Shown: positions 11,355-23,200, counted from the stretch's first letter. The stretch: DNA of 64,000 nucleotides from Asterias amurensis (GCF_032118995.1 NC_092657.1:2167891-2231890), one strand, 5' to 3'. A program made the numbers and translations. Notes: generated by a model from the letters alone, not told the origin.

Positions 11355-11581
11355 TTAACGCTGAGTTTTCATGAGGGAAATCAGAGCTGCAATTTTTTTG
11401 TTCATTTTACGAGTTTCGTCAAGATGGTCAATCTCGATCTGAAGGCGTTCCTGATCCAGTTGCAACTGAGCTCTTCCCGTTTCTAAGATGGAGAGGAGTG
11501 GTGGACTGTCGGTAGAGGGCGGTGTTTCGTTACTTATTTCTTCATCGCCTTCAATGTCTTCAATGACTGCCGTTGGTGGTG
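11355..11581 (-). CDS. VWC gene, terminal exon (acidic linker and coiled coil)
   Basis: Acceptor TTTAACACAG, then 74 codons and a stop. An acidic/Ser-Thr-Pro linker (EDIEGDEEISNETPPSTD) leads into a Leu/Gln/Glu-rich helix with heptad-like spacing (LLSILETGRAQLQLDQERLQ) and ends MKTQR. The coiled coil may mediate oligomerisation; this is inferred from composition. Confidence 0.8.
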
Positions 11582-14500
11582 CTGTGTTAAACAAGAGCAA
11601 AATATTTTACTATTAATAACAATCGGTTTCTTTAATAATAATTTGACAAATTTCTTTTGCGAAAAACAAGAGGGTTTTTAAAGGTGACTTTTAGAGATGA
11701 CTTACCCTCTGAGCAGACTTTGCAGCATTGCCCTTCAACTTTGATTTTGTGTCTGCAGTTGAGCGGTGGACAGGACTCAAACCCACAGCTCAACGTTTGA
11801 TTATCACAGGAGCATATTATACAGTCGTGCTGGATACTCGCGCCATGGAGTAAAGGTTTGCCGAGGTACTCACAAGGAAGATTGTCTCTTTCTCCATTTG
11901 CTAGAGGAAGATATTAGTAAAAGACAATTCAACAAACTGAGGTAAAGTATTTATTTGGGTTGCGGTATAACACCATGTGTGTATCTACTTGCTAGGTAGA
12001 GTTTGTTCTTAGAGAACTGTCTTTATATATAATTCTACTACAACCGCGGAGTAGATTTATCGGATTGTTCGGGGAGACTTCTCAATTCTGAAAAGAACTG
12101 TCCTACCTTCTATTACCTGGGCGGAGAAAATTGGCTGGGACTACTACTTTAGCTTATAGGAACGTTAGCTGCACAACGGAGTCAGTTCTTAACTTTGGTC
12201 TCGGCGTTAGCAAAAACAAATCTTTTAGAGATGACTTACCCTCTGAGCAGACTTTGCAGCATTGCCCTTCAACTTTGATTTTGTGTCTGCAGTTGAGCGG
12301 TGGACATGACTCAAACCCACAGCTCAACGTTTGATTATCACAGGAGCATATTATACAGTCGTGCTTGATACTCGCGCCATGGAGTAAAGGTTTGCCGAGG
12401 TACTCACAAGGAAGATTGTCTCTTTCTCCATTTGCTAGAGGAAGATTAGTTAAAGACAATTTAACAAACTGAGGAAAAAGTATTTATTTGGGTTGCGTTA
12501 TAACACCACGTTTATAACTACTTACCAAGTAGAGTTTGTTCTTAGAGAACTGTCTTTATATATAATTCTATACTACAACCACGGAGTAGGTTTATCGGAT
12601 TGTTCGGGGAGACTTCTCAATTCTGTGAAAAGAACTGTCCTACCTTCTATTACCTGGGCGGAGAAAATTGGCTGGGACTACTACTTAAGCTTAAAGGAAA
12701 GCTAACTGCACTACGGAGTCAGTTCTTAACTTTGGTCTCAGCGTTAGCAAAAACAAATCTTTTAGAGATGACTTACCCTCTGAGCAGACTTTGCAGCATT
12801 GCCCTTCAACTTTGATTTTGTGTCTGCAGTTGAGCGGTGGACATGACTCAAACCCACAGCTCAACGTTTGATTATCACAGGAGCATATTATACAGTCGTG
12901 CTTGATACTCGCGCCATGGAGTAAAGGTTTGCCGAGGTACTCACAAGGAAGATTGTCTCTTTCTCCATTTGCTAGAGGAAGATTAGTTAAAGACAATTTA
13001 ACAAACTGAGGAAAAAGTATTTATTTGGGTTGCGTTATAACACCACGTTTATAACTACTTACCAAGTAGAGTTTGTTCTTAGAGAACTGTCTTTATATAT
13101 AATTCTATACTACAACCACGGAGTAGATTTATCGGATTGTTCGGGGAGACTTCTCAATTCTGTGAAAAGAACTGTCCTACCTTCTATTACCTGGGCGGAG
13201 AAAATTGGCTGGGACTACTACTTAAGCTTAAAGGAAAGCTAACTGCACTACGGAGTCAGTTCTTAACTTTGGTCTCAGCGTTAGCAAAAACAAATCTTTT
13301 AGAGATGACTTACCCTCTGAGCAGACTTTGCAGCATTGCCCTTCAACTTTGATTTTGTGTCTGCAGTTGAGCGGTGGACATGACTCAAACCCACAGCTCA
13401 ACGTTTGATTATCACAGGAGCATGTTACACAGTCGTGCTTGATACTCGCGCCATGGAGTAACGGTTTGCCGAGGTACTCACAAGGAAGATTGTCTCTTTC
13501 TCCATTTGCTAGAGGAAGATATTAGTTAAAGACAATTCAACTAACTGAGGTAAAAGTATTTATTTGGGTTGCGTTATAACACCATGTGTGTATCTACTTG
13601 CCAGAAAGAGTTTGTTCTTAGAGAACTGTCTTTATATAATAGTTCTACTACTATCAGATTGTTCGTGAGACTTCTCATTTCTGAAAAGAACTGTCCTACT
13701 TTCACCATTACCCATGCGGAGGAAATAGGCTTGATGACTGCTACTTTAAATAGGATCGTTATTAACTGTAATACCGCGCGGAGTCAGTTATTAACAATGG
13801 TCTTAACGTTTCGACTAGCTTGCTCTTGTCATCGTCAGGAGACAATAAGGTTAGTATTGTTCTGAAATGTGTTTGTTTTTTTAAAGACACTGTGAATTTC
13901 ACAAAGAGTGGAGACTATAGTCTTATCTCGAGTTAGGACGAGTCGCTCCGCATTGCTCCGCGGTAATGCAATTATCAGTTAGTAACGATAGCTAAATAGT
14001 AGTCCCAGTCAAGTTTCTCCACCCGGGTAATAGCCATGCTAAAGGCAGTCGAATTATTCACTCCGAAAAAAAGACCGCCGCTGTATAAAAACCCACCCGT
14101 ATTCACTGTGCGAAACATCGCACGATACGATGCCCCCGTACACTATCCGCATGCGTCGGCCGTCCTCCGCATGCGGTTAGTGGTACGAGTGCGGATGACT
14201 TGTATGCACAGTAGTCGTACAATGTGACAGTGTGTATACGGGTGGGCCACGCGGTGTGATCGCACGCACCACGCACAGGGTATACGGGTGGGTTTACAGC
14301 GACGTCTTTTTCGGAGCGAATAATGCGAGAGCCTTGAGCAAGGCTACCCGGGTAATAGTTAAAAAGCAATTAGGACGAGTAACACGTCCTATCTTATGAC
14401 GAGCCTTTAGTTTTTAATATCTTTACTCTTTGTGAAATAAACCACAGGACTGATTTCCTTTGGTATCGTCAAAGACTAGTGTTCTCACTTGGTGTGCATA

Positions 14501-14871
14501 ACATAATAAATTGATGTGAAAATTTGGGCTCGATAGGTCATTGAAGTTGCCGAAGATTAATGAAAGAAAAAACACCCTTGTTGAACAAACTTTTTAGAGT
14601 GAGAAATTGCCCGTTTCACAAAAACTACGTTGCTTCAGAGGGAGCCGTTTCCACAGCTCTACATTTCGGTGTTACCAATAAGTGTTTACGCCATAAATTA
14701 TTGTTCACACTATTATATAACAAATGTATCGTTTACGTTATCGGAAAGATTAATTACACATTGTTTACCTGTATCATCAGTGGGGGACGAGGTCCGAGTC
14801 ATGACGCTAGCCCAACAGCAAGCTACTCCAATGGATAATACCAAGACAACTCGACCTACGAAGACACACAT
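11355..14871 (-). CDS. Secreted protein with four tandem VWC domains and a C-terminal coiled coil
   Basis: Six exons join in phase: 14871-14769, 13508-13314, 12971-12777, 12434-12240, 11900-11706 and 11581-11355, giving 369 residues. The product begins with a signal peptide (MCVFVGRVVLVLSIGVACC), so it should be secreted. Four 65-residue von Willebrand factor C domains follow, each with the ten cysteines of the family including the closing CC-x2-C. The last exon encodes an acidic linker and a likely coiled coil. VWC proteins of the chordin and kielin type often bind BMP ligands or matrix; which partner applies here is not known. The closely similar domains and symmetric exon phases show recent tandem exon duplication. 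A broken paralogue faces it on the other strand. Confidence 0.85.
11706..11900 (-). CDS. VWC exon 4 of 4
   Basis: A 195-bp phase 1-1 exon, 534 bp from the previous copy. It carries SIQHDC where the others have SIKHDC. Confidence 0.85.
12240..12434 (-). CDS. VWC exon 3 of 4
   Basis: A 195-bp phase 1-1 exon, 537 bp from its neighbour, with the same splice sites and all ten cysteines. Confidence 0.85.
12777..12971 (-). CDS. VWC exon 2 of 4
   Basis: A 195-bp phase 1-1 exon, 537 bp from the previous copy. The encoded domain is identical to that of the next copy (12240-12434), and the introns are also nearly identical, so this pair is the youngest duplication. Confidence 0.85.
13314..13508 (-). 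CDS. VWC exon 1 of 4 (transcription order)
   Basis: A 195-bp exon with acceptor CCTCTAG and donor GAGG|GTAAGT, phase 1 at both ends. It encodes one whole VWC domain with ten Cys. It differs from its sisters mainly at HDCVTCSC (HDCIICSC in the others). Confidence 0.85.
13900..14370. other. First intron of the VWC gene: inserted GC-rich block
   Basis: It contains a family E fragment (CTCGAGTTAGGACGAGTC, 13928-13946) and a GC-rich block, 14090-14290, bounded by inverted AAACCCACCCGTAT / ATACGGGTGGGTTT. I see no coding potential and do not recognise the element. Confidence 0.5.
14455..14695. mobile_element. Decayed family B element
   Basis: It retains GTCAAAGACTAGTGTTCTCAC, AACACCCTTGTTG and CTTCAGAGGGAGCCGTTTC, but no terminal inverted repeats. 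Confidence 0.55.
14769..14871 (-). CDS. VWC gene, signal-peptide exon
   Basis: ATG at 14871-14869, 34 codons plus one base, donor ACAG|GTAAAC. A hydrophobic core (VVLVLSIGVACC) is followed by a small-residue cleavage region. A matching exon of the same length (103 bp) occurs on the plus strand at 18096-18198. Confidence 0.85.
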
Positions 14872-14987
14872 GACTATACACGCAGTATTTCTTTGTAGTT
14901 ACTTATTGGTAGAGCAACACCACACAGTCAGGCAAACGAGTTCTACAGCATCAAGTTCACTGAATCAGCAACTTGCTGCAGCTTGCT

Positions 14988-14994
14988 TTATATA
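14988..14994 (-). promoter_or_regulatory. TATA box of the VWC gene
   Basis: The minus strand reads GCTATATAAAGC about 120 bp upstream of the ATG. The aligned plus-strand paralogue has GCTGTAAAAGC at this place, so its box is lost or never formed. Confidence 0.6.
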
Positions 14995-14999
14995 GCAAT

Positions 15000-15490
15000 A
15001 TTTTGGTGTGTTAGCACTGAAGTTTAGCCCTCCGGGATACCTCTTCCAGGTACTAAAACAATCGGTCTTATTTCTTGGTAAGGCCCCCGCGCCCCCGTCC
15101 CGCCTCCACCTTAATCACGTGGAATCTGAGGGGTTTTGATACCATGTCATTGGCCATGACATGATTCCCTACCCCCACTTACAGTGAATGATGATTATAG
15201 TTTGTAGAGGTTTGAGCTTCATTTGTCGTCAAGTTTTTAGGTAAAAAAATTAATAAAGTTAAAGACAACAAACACAGAGCAAGATGTCAGGAGAGTCGCG
15301 TAATCACGTAGTAGGCCTATACATGCTTAAGAAATAATGTTCGTCTGCCGAGACGAAAATTATTTTTGAGCTTATTTTACTCATTTAAAAAATAAAATAC
15401 TTTAGGGAAGTTTACTCACCATCTTTGTCTTCAAACCGTGTAAGTGTAATGTAAATTGTGGACATTGTGTTTTGAAGTACTCTTTTTTTA
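15000..15490. other. 5' flank of the VWC gene, no gene seen
   Basis: 15005-15110 is the inverted counterpart of 17885-17985 (shared pieces such as TCTCCGGGATA-like and TTTCTTGGTAAGGCCCCC motifs). A family D end fragment lies at 15410-15480. Nothing else is recognised. Confidence 0.5.
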
Positions 15491-15842
15491 AAGGTACTGG
15501 ACTCTATTGGTGGTAATTACTCAAACGAATTTTTAACATAAAAACTTACTAAGATAACGATCAATGGAGAGCTTTGATGGTATAAAACATTGTCAGAAAC
15601 GCCCCCCTCTGAAGTAACGTAGTTTTTTTGAGAAAGAAGTAATTTTTCCCTGAAACATTTGAATTGAATTCGAGACTTCATCAGCTGAGGTCTCGAACTC
15701 AAGGCATCTGAAAACACACAACTTGTGCGACAATGGTCTTTTGTTCTTTAAATATTATCTCGCAACTTCGTCGACCAATTGAGTCCATTTTCACAGTTTT
15801 ATTCTTGAGGATACTGGTCTTTGACAATTACCAAAGGGGTCG
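15491..15842. mobile_element. Family B palindromic element
   Basis: Left end AAAGGTACTGGACTCTATTGG; right end TTTGACAATTACCAAAGGGG. The interior has the family B pair GAGACTTCATCAGCTGAGGTC. Confidence 0.7.
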
Positions 15843-16158
15843 ACTTCACAAAGAGCTAGGACTAGGATAGGACTCGTCCTGGAAGATATAGGCCTAAAAA
15901 AACGTGTGGCTAGTCCTAAGTTTAGGACGAGTATAAACTCGTCCTAACCCGAGATAAGAATAGTCCTAACTCTTTTTGAAATCCACCCAAGGGTGTCGAT
16001 TTCACAAAGAGTTTAATAGGAGAGACTAGTCCTAACTTAGGACTAGTCCTAAGAGATGGATTTATACTAAAAACGTATGGCTCGCCCTAAGTTAGGACGA
16101 GTAAATCTTGCTAACTCGAGATCTGAGTTGTCTTAAATCTCTGTGAAATCCACCCCTG
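15836..16158. mobile_element. Two adjacent family E hairpin elements
   Basis: 15836-15990 and 15995-16158 each begin TTCACAAAGAG and end CTCTTTTTGAAATCCACC or a close variant. The interiors carry paired TTAGGACGAG / CTCGTCCTAA motifs. Confidence 0.7.
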
Positions 16159-16163
16159 TGCCT

Positions 16164-16545
16164 TTAAAGGCAGTGATTTGTAATTACTCAAAATAATTAT
16201 TAACAACTTTCTTGGTAACGAGTAATGGGGAGAGGTTGATAGTATAAAACATTCTGAGAAACGGCTCACTCCGAAGTAATGTAGTTTTCGAGAAAGAAGT
16301 AATTTTCCACAAATTTCATTTCGAGACCTCAGACTGAGAATTTGAGGTCTTGATATCAAACATCCGAAAGCACACAATTTCGTGTGACAAGGGTGTTTTT
16401 TCTTCCATTATTAACTGGCAACTTCAACGACCGATTGAGCTCAAATTTTCACAGGTGTGTTATTTGTATGCATATATGTTGAGATACACCAAGTGAAAAG
16501 ACTGATCTTTGACAATTACCAATAGTGTCGAGTGGCTTTATTAAA
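16164..16545. mobile_element. Family B palindromic element
   Basis: TTTAAAGGCAGTG at the left and ACCAATAGTGTCGAGTGGC at the right, with the central GAGACCTCAGACTGAG hairpin. Confidence 0.75.
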
Positions 16546-16549
16546 GCAT

Positions 16550-17100
16550 CTGGGTATTGAAGCTCGATAGTGACCTTGAACATGAGCCAAGTTGTAAGTA
16601 GGCCTACGTGGGCAGGGGGCCTCTACCAAGAAAAAAAAAACACAAATATTGTTTTGGACGCGGTCGTGACACTTGTGTCCCATGAGATTCTCTCCACACC
16701 CAGGGGGCGGGGGGGGGGGGGTGGGGTATGTGAATGATATAAGCTGGTGGGGGCAGTAAATCACAGTACTGGCTGGCTGATCGACCTCAAACTTCTACAG
16801 GTTTGTCAGTTTATGTATGTGGTGGGTTAAATAAAGTGCTTACAATGCCAGTAACTGTTTTGTTGGCAAAACAAATTCTGTAATGTTCCTTTTAATCACT
16901 CTTTTTCTATAGCCTCTCAAACAATATATGAGGTATATGCACCATTATGCATGTGTTATAAACACATGACGGTCCATTCCTTCAGAATTTAGTCGAAAAC
17001 ATGTTGTACTCCAAGAAAACATCTTTCAAAAGAAGAATGAACGCCACCAAATCTTTGACCTCGACCCCCATCCATCATCAGCGATACACAACATGTGTAA
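16550..17100. other. Intergenic, no gene seen
   Basis: Contains a G-rich run (16703-16722) and, at 16785-16895, one arm of family I (CTTCTACAGGTTTGT ... AATTCTGTAATGTTCCTTTTAA). No coding region recognised. Confidence 0.4.
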
Positions 17101-17108
17101 TGAATCTC

Positions 17109-17335
17109 CGGGTGCGTTCGTTTAGCTTCCCTGGGTCGACCCCGGACTGCCCCTGGTGCGTTCGAATAGCTTTGACGTCATTCCAGTGGCTCACCTGGGT
17201 CAGCCCCCAGTGCCCTGCTTGTGGAGTGGTCCACTTGGGGGCTGGCCCCAGGTGCATGACGTCACTATGAGAGCGGTTAGTGGTCGTTCGTTTAGCTCTT
17301 GTCAGGGGCTCACCCGAGCGAGCACCGTGGGGCAC
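17109..17335. mobile_element. Family G element, GC-rich, complex
   Basis: Begins GGTGCGTTCGTTTAGCTTCC and continues with nested inverted pieces (CTGGGTCAGCCCCCAGTG / GGGGGCTGGCCCCAGGTG; GACGTCATTCC / TGACGTCAC). A compact copy of the family lies at 63476-63626. Confidence 0.6.
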
Positions 17336-17339
17336 CAAT

Positions 17340-17885
17340 TATGTTAGCTGGGGAAGTAACAACCTCATACTCATCCATTCATTCATTCATCATGATCATA
17401 CATTATTTCATTGCTGCCCTTACCTTTCACATTTCAAACAAAGTTTGTCAATTATTATAGGCGAACACACTGTAAATAGTCAATTATTAGATATGAAGAA
17501 ATTGAATTCACAATGATTTGTTATTGATCAATAATACACAAATAGGAAGTTTAAATAGGACAACAGGTTTAGGTGAAACCGAGGCTTTTGTGCTTGTCGA
17601 AGTGTCATTAGATTATGACGGGCATTTTCAGCGCCGAATGTAAACCAATTATGAGCACAATGGGTGGTGCACCATGTTATGTTTTATATTTGTTTATAAT
17701 TGGGATGTTTATTTCATCAATTCCAGCCTTGAGCTCTGCTTCTTCCACGTTCAAAACAATTTATATTTGGTTTCTTGGTAAGGCCCCCTACCCTCTTTTA
17801 GGCCTACAACTTAGCTCATGTTCAATGTTGAGATTAGAGTTTCAAGAACCCTCCTATTATAGATGTCATTAATGTTGCGTCGGGG
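17340..17885. other. Intergenic, no gene seen
   Basis: AT-rich sequence with a short CATT microsatellite (17375-17392). No supported coding region. Confidence 0.3.
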
Positions 17886-18095
17886 GTCTTATACCAAGAA
17901 AATAAGACCCATTCTTTTATATCGAGTGAAAGAGGGCTATCCCGGAGAGCTAAACTTCAATACGATAACACCAAAATAATTGCTGTAAAAGCAAAGCTGC
18001 AACAAGTTACTGATTCAGTGAACCTGGTGCTGGACTCGTTTGCCTGACTCTGTAGTGTTGTTCTACCAATAAGTAACTAAAGACTGCGTGTTGTC

Positions 18096-19665
18096 ATGTG
18101 TGCCTTTGTAGGTCGAGTTGTCTTGGTCTTATCCATAGCAGTAGCTTGCTGTTGTTTGGCTGACGACTTGACTTGGAGCTCGTCCTCCATTGATCCAGGT
18201 AAAATACTATTGTGTAATGAACTAGTACGCTATTAGTAACGATAGTGTAACAACTGATCTCCCTTAAACCCCCCGTTGGGAATCATTTTTAAGAGTTTAA
18301 ATCACCGTTCACACGAGATCGATATAACAGGTGGGGTCCCTTGCTTAAATTTTGCACTGTTTCATTTCGTGTGAAAGGACAACAATGCGTGAATTCTCAA
18401 CGGTACCTAGTGAAATTTGCCATCCTTTAGGACAGGTTACACAATGTTCTTTCATACGAGATGCATTGGTAAAATTTGCAACCATGCTAAAATTAAGCAA
18501 GGGTCCCTTGTCAAATTGATGCCGTGTGAAAAGGGCTTTTCATAGAGTGTTTCTCACCAAACTTTTTGACACCTGTGTCTTTTACATGTATCTTTTCCTA
18601 ACATTTTGTAGATGGCTTTGTAGATCATCTTCCCTGTATGCAGAAAGACACACTGTACTTGCATGGTACAGTTTGGACCCCGGATGACTGTACAGTGTGT
18701 TTCTGTGATAATGCCACTATGCGTTGTTAGCATAAGACCTGTCTGCAACTGCTCTGCAGTGCTAGCCAAAGAGAGAAACTTGACGGGGAATGCTTCGAGA
18801 TTTGCCTAAGTAAGTCTCATAACATTGAAGTTTCACAAAGTGTTTTGCAATACATGTCAGTTTCTTTACCCGTGCTCCCTTAAAGACACCAATTATGAGT
18901 TAAAGGCAGTGGACACTATTGGTAATTGTCAAAGACTAGCCTTCACATTTGATGTATCTCAACATAAACGCATAAAATAATAAACCAGTGAAAATTTGAG
19001 CTCAATCGGTCATCGAACTTGAGAGATAATAATGAAAGAAAACTTATAAAAACCCTTGTCACACGAGGTTGTGTTCGTTTAGATGGTTGATTTCGAGACC
19101 TCAAGTTCTAAATCTGAGGTCTTGAAATCAAATTCGTGCAAAATTCCTTCTTTCTCGAAAACTATGGCACTTCAGAGGGAGCCGTTTCTCACAATGTTTT
19201 ATACAATCAACCTCTCCCCATTACTCGTCACCAAGAAAGGTTTTATGTTAATAATTATTTTGAGCATTACCAATAGTGTCCTCTGCCTTTAAAGTTCTTC
19301 TCGTTTCCTATACAGCACCACCAACGCCAGTCCTTGAAGACGTTGAATGCTCAGACATAAAGAACCTAGACGAGCCGTAGGGAGCGCTAAACTGTTGTTT
19401 TTACTTTCTCAAACCGTTGGCCTAAGTGTCGTCTAAGTGTCGTTTAAAAAAAAACAAATTCATTCATTAATTTGACGAAAGAAATGAAACACCGCCATCT
19501 ACTAACAGTCCATCGCAGGCACCACTGCTCTCTGTCTTAGAAACGGGAGAGCTCAACTGCAAGAAGAAACTCGTAAAAATGAACAAACAATTTGCAGCTC
19601 TAATTTCCATCATGGAAACTAAGCGTTTAAAACAACACAGGTCTGGTCTCTTATTATTGTGAGCA
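18096..19665 (+). pseudogene. Decayed head-to-head paralogue of the VWC gene
   Basis: Three exons mirror the minus-strand gene. 18096-18198 is an intact signal-peptide exon (MCAFVGRVVLVLSIAVACC) of identical length and donor phase. 18612-18809 is a single VWC exon in the right phase, but with an in-frame TAG at 18728-18730 and one of the closing CC pair changed to CF. The terminal exon starts at 19316 (TPPTPVLEDVECSD), stops at 19378-19380, and the homologous coiled-coil part resumes only at about 19475-19660 after an insertion. A family B element (18902-19292) sits in the last intron. The copy is probably a pseudogene, although a truncated secreted peptide cannot be excluded. Confidence 0.75.
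18902..19292. mobile_element. Family B palindromic element in the decayed paralogue
   Basis: Ends AAAGGCAGTGGACACTATTGG and CCAATAGTGTCCTCTGCCTTT; typical interior with the GAGACCTCAAGTTC / ATCTGAGGTCTTG central hairpin. Confidence 0.88.
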
Positions 19666-19869
19666 AACCTCAACATTTTAATTTATTTAAAGTTCATCTT
19701 CTAAGTGAAATTTTGCTTGTAGCTCGACTATACTAAGATAAACTGCATAGAGCATTGCACAACACTCTAAACTTCCGAGTCAGGATCGACCTTGATTTAG
19801 GTCATGGATCGACCCATTTCAGGTCAGGTTCACCCGCCGGAATAAATGTTTGCTTTTTTGCTTGACTTT

Positions 19870-20263
19870 TATATTATAATATTAAACTGAATTTGTTTTG
19901 AATTGGTAATGTAGTTGGCTTTGGATTCAGCTTCAGGCTCCTTACTCTCGTCTCGTCTGAAGCCCTGAGCACGTATACGCAAAGCACGCGCTATTGTCAA
20001 AACACTCTCGCGGAGCCAAGCTAGAGCCTGAGTCGACTCGGGAGCTGAGGCCGTCGTTTCGAAAAGGGCCAGTGGTGCAGTGCGCCCTCTCTCGGCGTGC
20101 ATTTTAACACCTGAATGTGCTGTGTGTAAGAAAGCCTAAGAAAGGGACTTTCCGCCAGTCCGTCGCTCCGTTTATGCAGTGTGTTTCGGTTATTCAATGC
20201 AAATTTAGAGGTTTTTTTCCTAGGAATTAGTTTCCTGCTCTCTCGACCAGCAGGAGACCCACA
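19870..20263 (+). promoter_or_regulatory. Probable Hikeshi promoter and 5' UTR
   Basis: A local rise in G+C and CpG (about 19920-20260) lies directly upstream of the Hikeshi ATG in otherwise AT-rich sequence. No TATA box is evident, as usual for a housekeeping promoter. The transcription start cannot be placed. Confidence 0.45.
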
Positions 20264-20293
20264 ATGTTCGGCTGTTTGGTCGCTGGACGATTG
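20264..20293 (+). CDS. HIKESHI: Hikeshi exon 1
   Basis: Ten codons, MFGCLVAGRL, with donor TTG|GTAAGT in phase 0. Start context is CACAATGT. Confidence 0.95.
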
Positions 20294-23200
20294 GTAAGTC
20301 AAGTAATATTTTCGGTTAAAAAAATAACAATCATAACAACTATCCTCTGCTTAATACCAGTTATCACGCTATTATGCCTTTTTCTTTGAATTGGGAAAAA
20401 AATAATGATGCCATATATCAACCGATGTCCTAATTATCTTCATTAATTGTTAATACGAAGTATGCAAACATGTATTAAAACTTGATGGACATTGAAATGT
20501 TCACACCACACACCGATCTTGGATGACTTCAACTGGCCCCATTTGTTTTGAGTTTTTCCTGTTTTCACGGCAAACGAGAAAGTGTGGTTTCCCGGTGAAG
20601 CCATACATGGAAGAAACATCTGCAGTGACTACAAGTGTTCTTTGAGACTCTGTGTATGACTGTATAGCCAGCAGTTGCCTTCATTTTATTCAAAATATTG
20701 TTTTATTAAATTTTAAAAGTTACCATGGTAACTTGCAAAAAATAAAAAAAAATATAAAAAGTGTGAATAATTACTGGCTTCAAAATCTGATTTCTATTTA
20801 TTTTTTTTCTATTTTTTTTCTTAATATATATAATAAAGCGTATAAATAAACAGTGATAATTGAATCAACAAGCTGATGTTTAAATTTTAATATAAATAAT
20901 AGTATTGATACGAGGGTTACAAAATAAAAATCTCCAAATATATTAGAAAATGATATAAGGCACAGGCTTCTTTAAGCCTCGGTATTTTTTTTCAAGAATG
21001 CTCAGCAAAACATTCAGTCACATGATTTTGATCATCATGAATTGTGAATTGAAATAGCGTTTGATGAAATTTTTTAGGTGGGCAAATATTTTTATATGGC
21101 CTCAACATTATGACATATTTGTGTACCTTGTAGAAATGCCTAAAATACCAAACTTTTTGCATTTACAAGTGCAAATGACCAGTGGAGCCTTACGTGTTTC
21201 TAAGTTTTGGTCAAAGAAGAGGAGACTCTTTGCTTGGCGAATAAAACCACACAATTTTTATCTTGGGACTGTTTACATCACGCACAGAGAGGTAAAAGAT
21301 TTGCCACGATATTAGGGACACCTCGAAAACAGGACCTCCTACGATACAAATTAGGTCTGGTACTCAGGCTTCTCGAAGTCTGCCGTACGATGTCGCGGGA
21401 ATACTTGGTATAGTTTTACTTTTTGAGTACGCTTCAAAGAGGGTACCAGCCTATCTTTTTTTTTTTTTTTTTACAAAAAATTGTTTAAATTCATGTTTTA
21501 GTTTAGTCTTTACTGGATGCACACACACAAACAAATGAAATGGACGTTTCGGGAAACGTTTCTGTATCTTGCTAGTTCGTTGTCTAGCTAGTGCCACCGG
21601 CCACTGCACAGGACAGGGAGTATCTTCTACTTGTTCAAAAATCATAATTGCAATATCAACAATTATCACTGAAGTTGACCAGCTAAATTTATTTACTCTG
21701 AAACAAGATAGATTCCTTTTTCATTTGTTGAGAAATTAGTGATATAAAAACAGTGGTGGCAGGACTCGCATGAAACGGATAGGGGATAGTTTTCTGTGTT
21801 TTAAGTAGAGACAGAGTACATGTAGCTTGGCCCTACGCTAGGGGCCACAGCAAGAAGCTATACACAAAAGTACAGCACTCTCTTTTTTTACTAGAGCTGT
21901 TGACCATTGAAACAACTTATCGAAATGATATTTGGTTGTGTTGACAAGAAGCTGTACTTATAAAGTAAAACACTCTCTTTTCTGAGTTGTTGGCCATTGG
22001 AATAACTTATCAAAATGATATTTGGTTGTGTTGACGGAGTGGACGACATCAAACGAGTTGACGGCAAGTAGTAGTAGGATTGCGAGTGTAAAGTCAGGTT
22101 CATACTTCCTACAAATGCGAATGCAAATATGCGATAGAACAAATGGTGACGATTTCACATGGCTGTTTAGCACTTAGCAAACTGATGTGAACTATTCCTT
22201 GCGAATTTGGGGTGCAAAATTAACAACGCATTCACATTCGCTTTCGCAGGAAGAAGTATGAACCTGGCTTTACACTCGCAATCATTTCTTAACTATTCTC
22301 ACCCATTCTATTCTCAGGTCCAGACGGACATTCAAAGGTTTACGACTCGCACGTCATCCTCTATCAATGACAATGCGGCTAGCATCAACCACATCGTTGT
22401 CTTTCTACAGAGACCTCGGATCGAGGGAGACCCCTCTGTTCCCCATCCCCAACACTAAACTCGCAATCAGATCAGTTGTGGTTTTACCCTTTACACCAAT
22501 ACGTTAGTACTCAGTACTTTCCCGAGTTCTTTGGAAAAAAAATCACAAGCATATTACTTGGGTGGGATTCGAACCATCGACCCTTGCAGTTATAGAGCAG
22601 TGTCTTCTTACCATCCTAAATAAAGGGTTCAAACTGCCTCTAGCTACCAGGCACTCTAGGTGGTCAAGTTTGTAAGACACTGCTACAGATTTGCAAAGGT
22701 CCTGGGTTCTAATCCCACCCAAGTAATATGCCTGAGAACTCGTGAAAGTTACTCGTCGGTGTAATGGTAAAATCAAAAGTATTATGAAATTCTTTATCCC
22801 AAATGCAAATTTAACATCTAGTTCTCGCAACCATCTCTTAACTAGTTTCACCCATTTTACTCTCTAGGTCCAGACGGACATGCAACAGATAGACGACACT
22901 CATGTCCTCTTCAACATTTTCAATGCGGCTACCATCAACCACATCGTTGTCTTCCTGACCGGAACTGGAGCGTTTCCAGAGGGAATGGGCGGGGCCATCT
23001 ACTTCAGTTGGCCGTCACCGGAGGGCGAAATGGTCTGGATGTTTCTTGGTTACATCACCAACGAAAAGCCAAGTGCCATTTTTAAAGTAGTCGGCTTGAA
23101 GAAAGGTATGTTTGACAAAAAAATGTAGTCAATATGTTTCATCAGGCCGGTGTTTATATCCCGTTTTATTGGCATAACTGTCACATCTCCACCCGCACAA

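Larger units (their letters stand above)
11940..13560. repeat. 534-537 bp tandem duplication carrying VWC exon plus intron element
   Basis: Each unit contains one VWC exon and an intron derived from family J (TATTTGGGTTGCG.TATAACACC ... CTTAACTTTGGTCTC.GCGTTAGC). The start of another intron copy continues to about 13860, more diverged. Confidence 0.85.

Noticed and set aside
18728..18730. Recoded stop codon in the plus-strand VWC copy
   Set aside because: The same copy also lost a structural Cys, has a split last exon and lacks a TATA box; simple decay explains it better.
22318..22458. Mutually exclusive alternative exon 2 of Hikeshi
   Set aside because: The copy lacks the conserved core and a donor in phase; it would not encode a Hikeshi domain.
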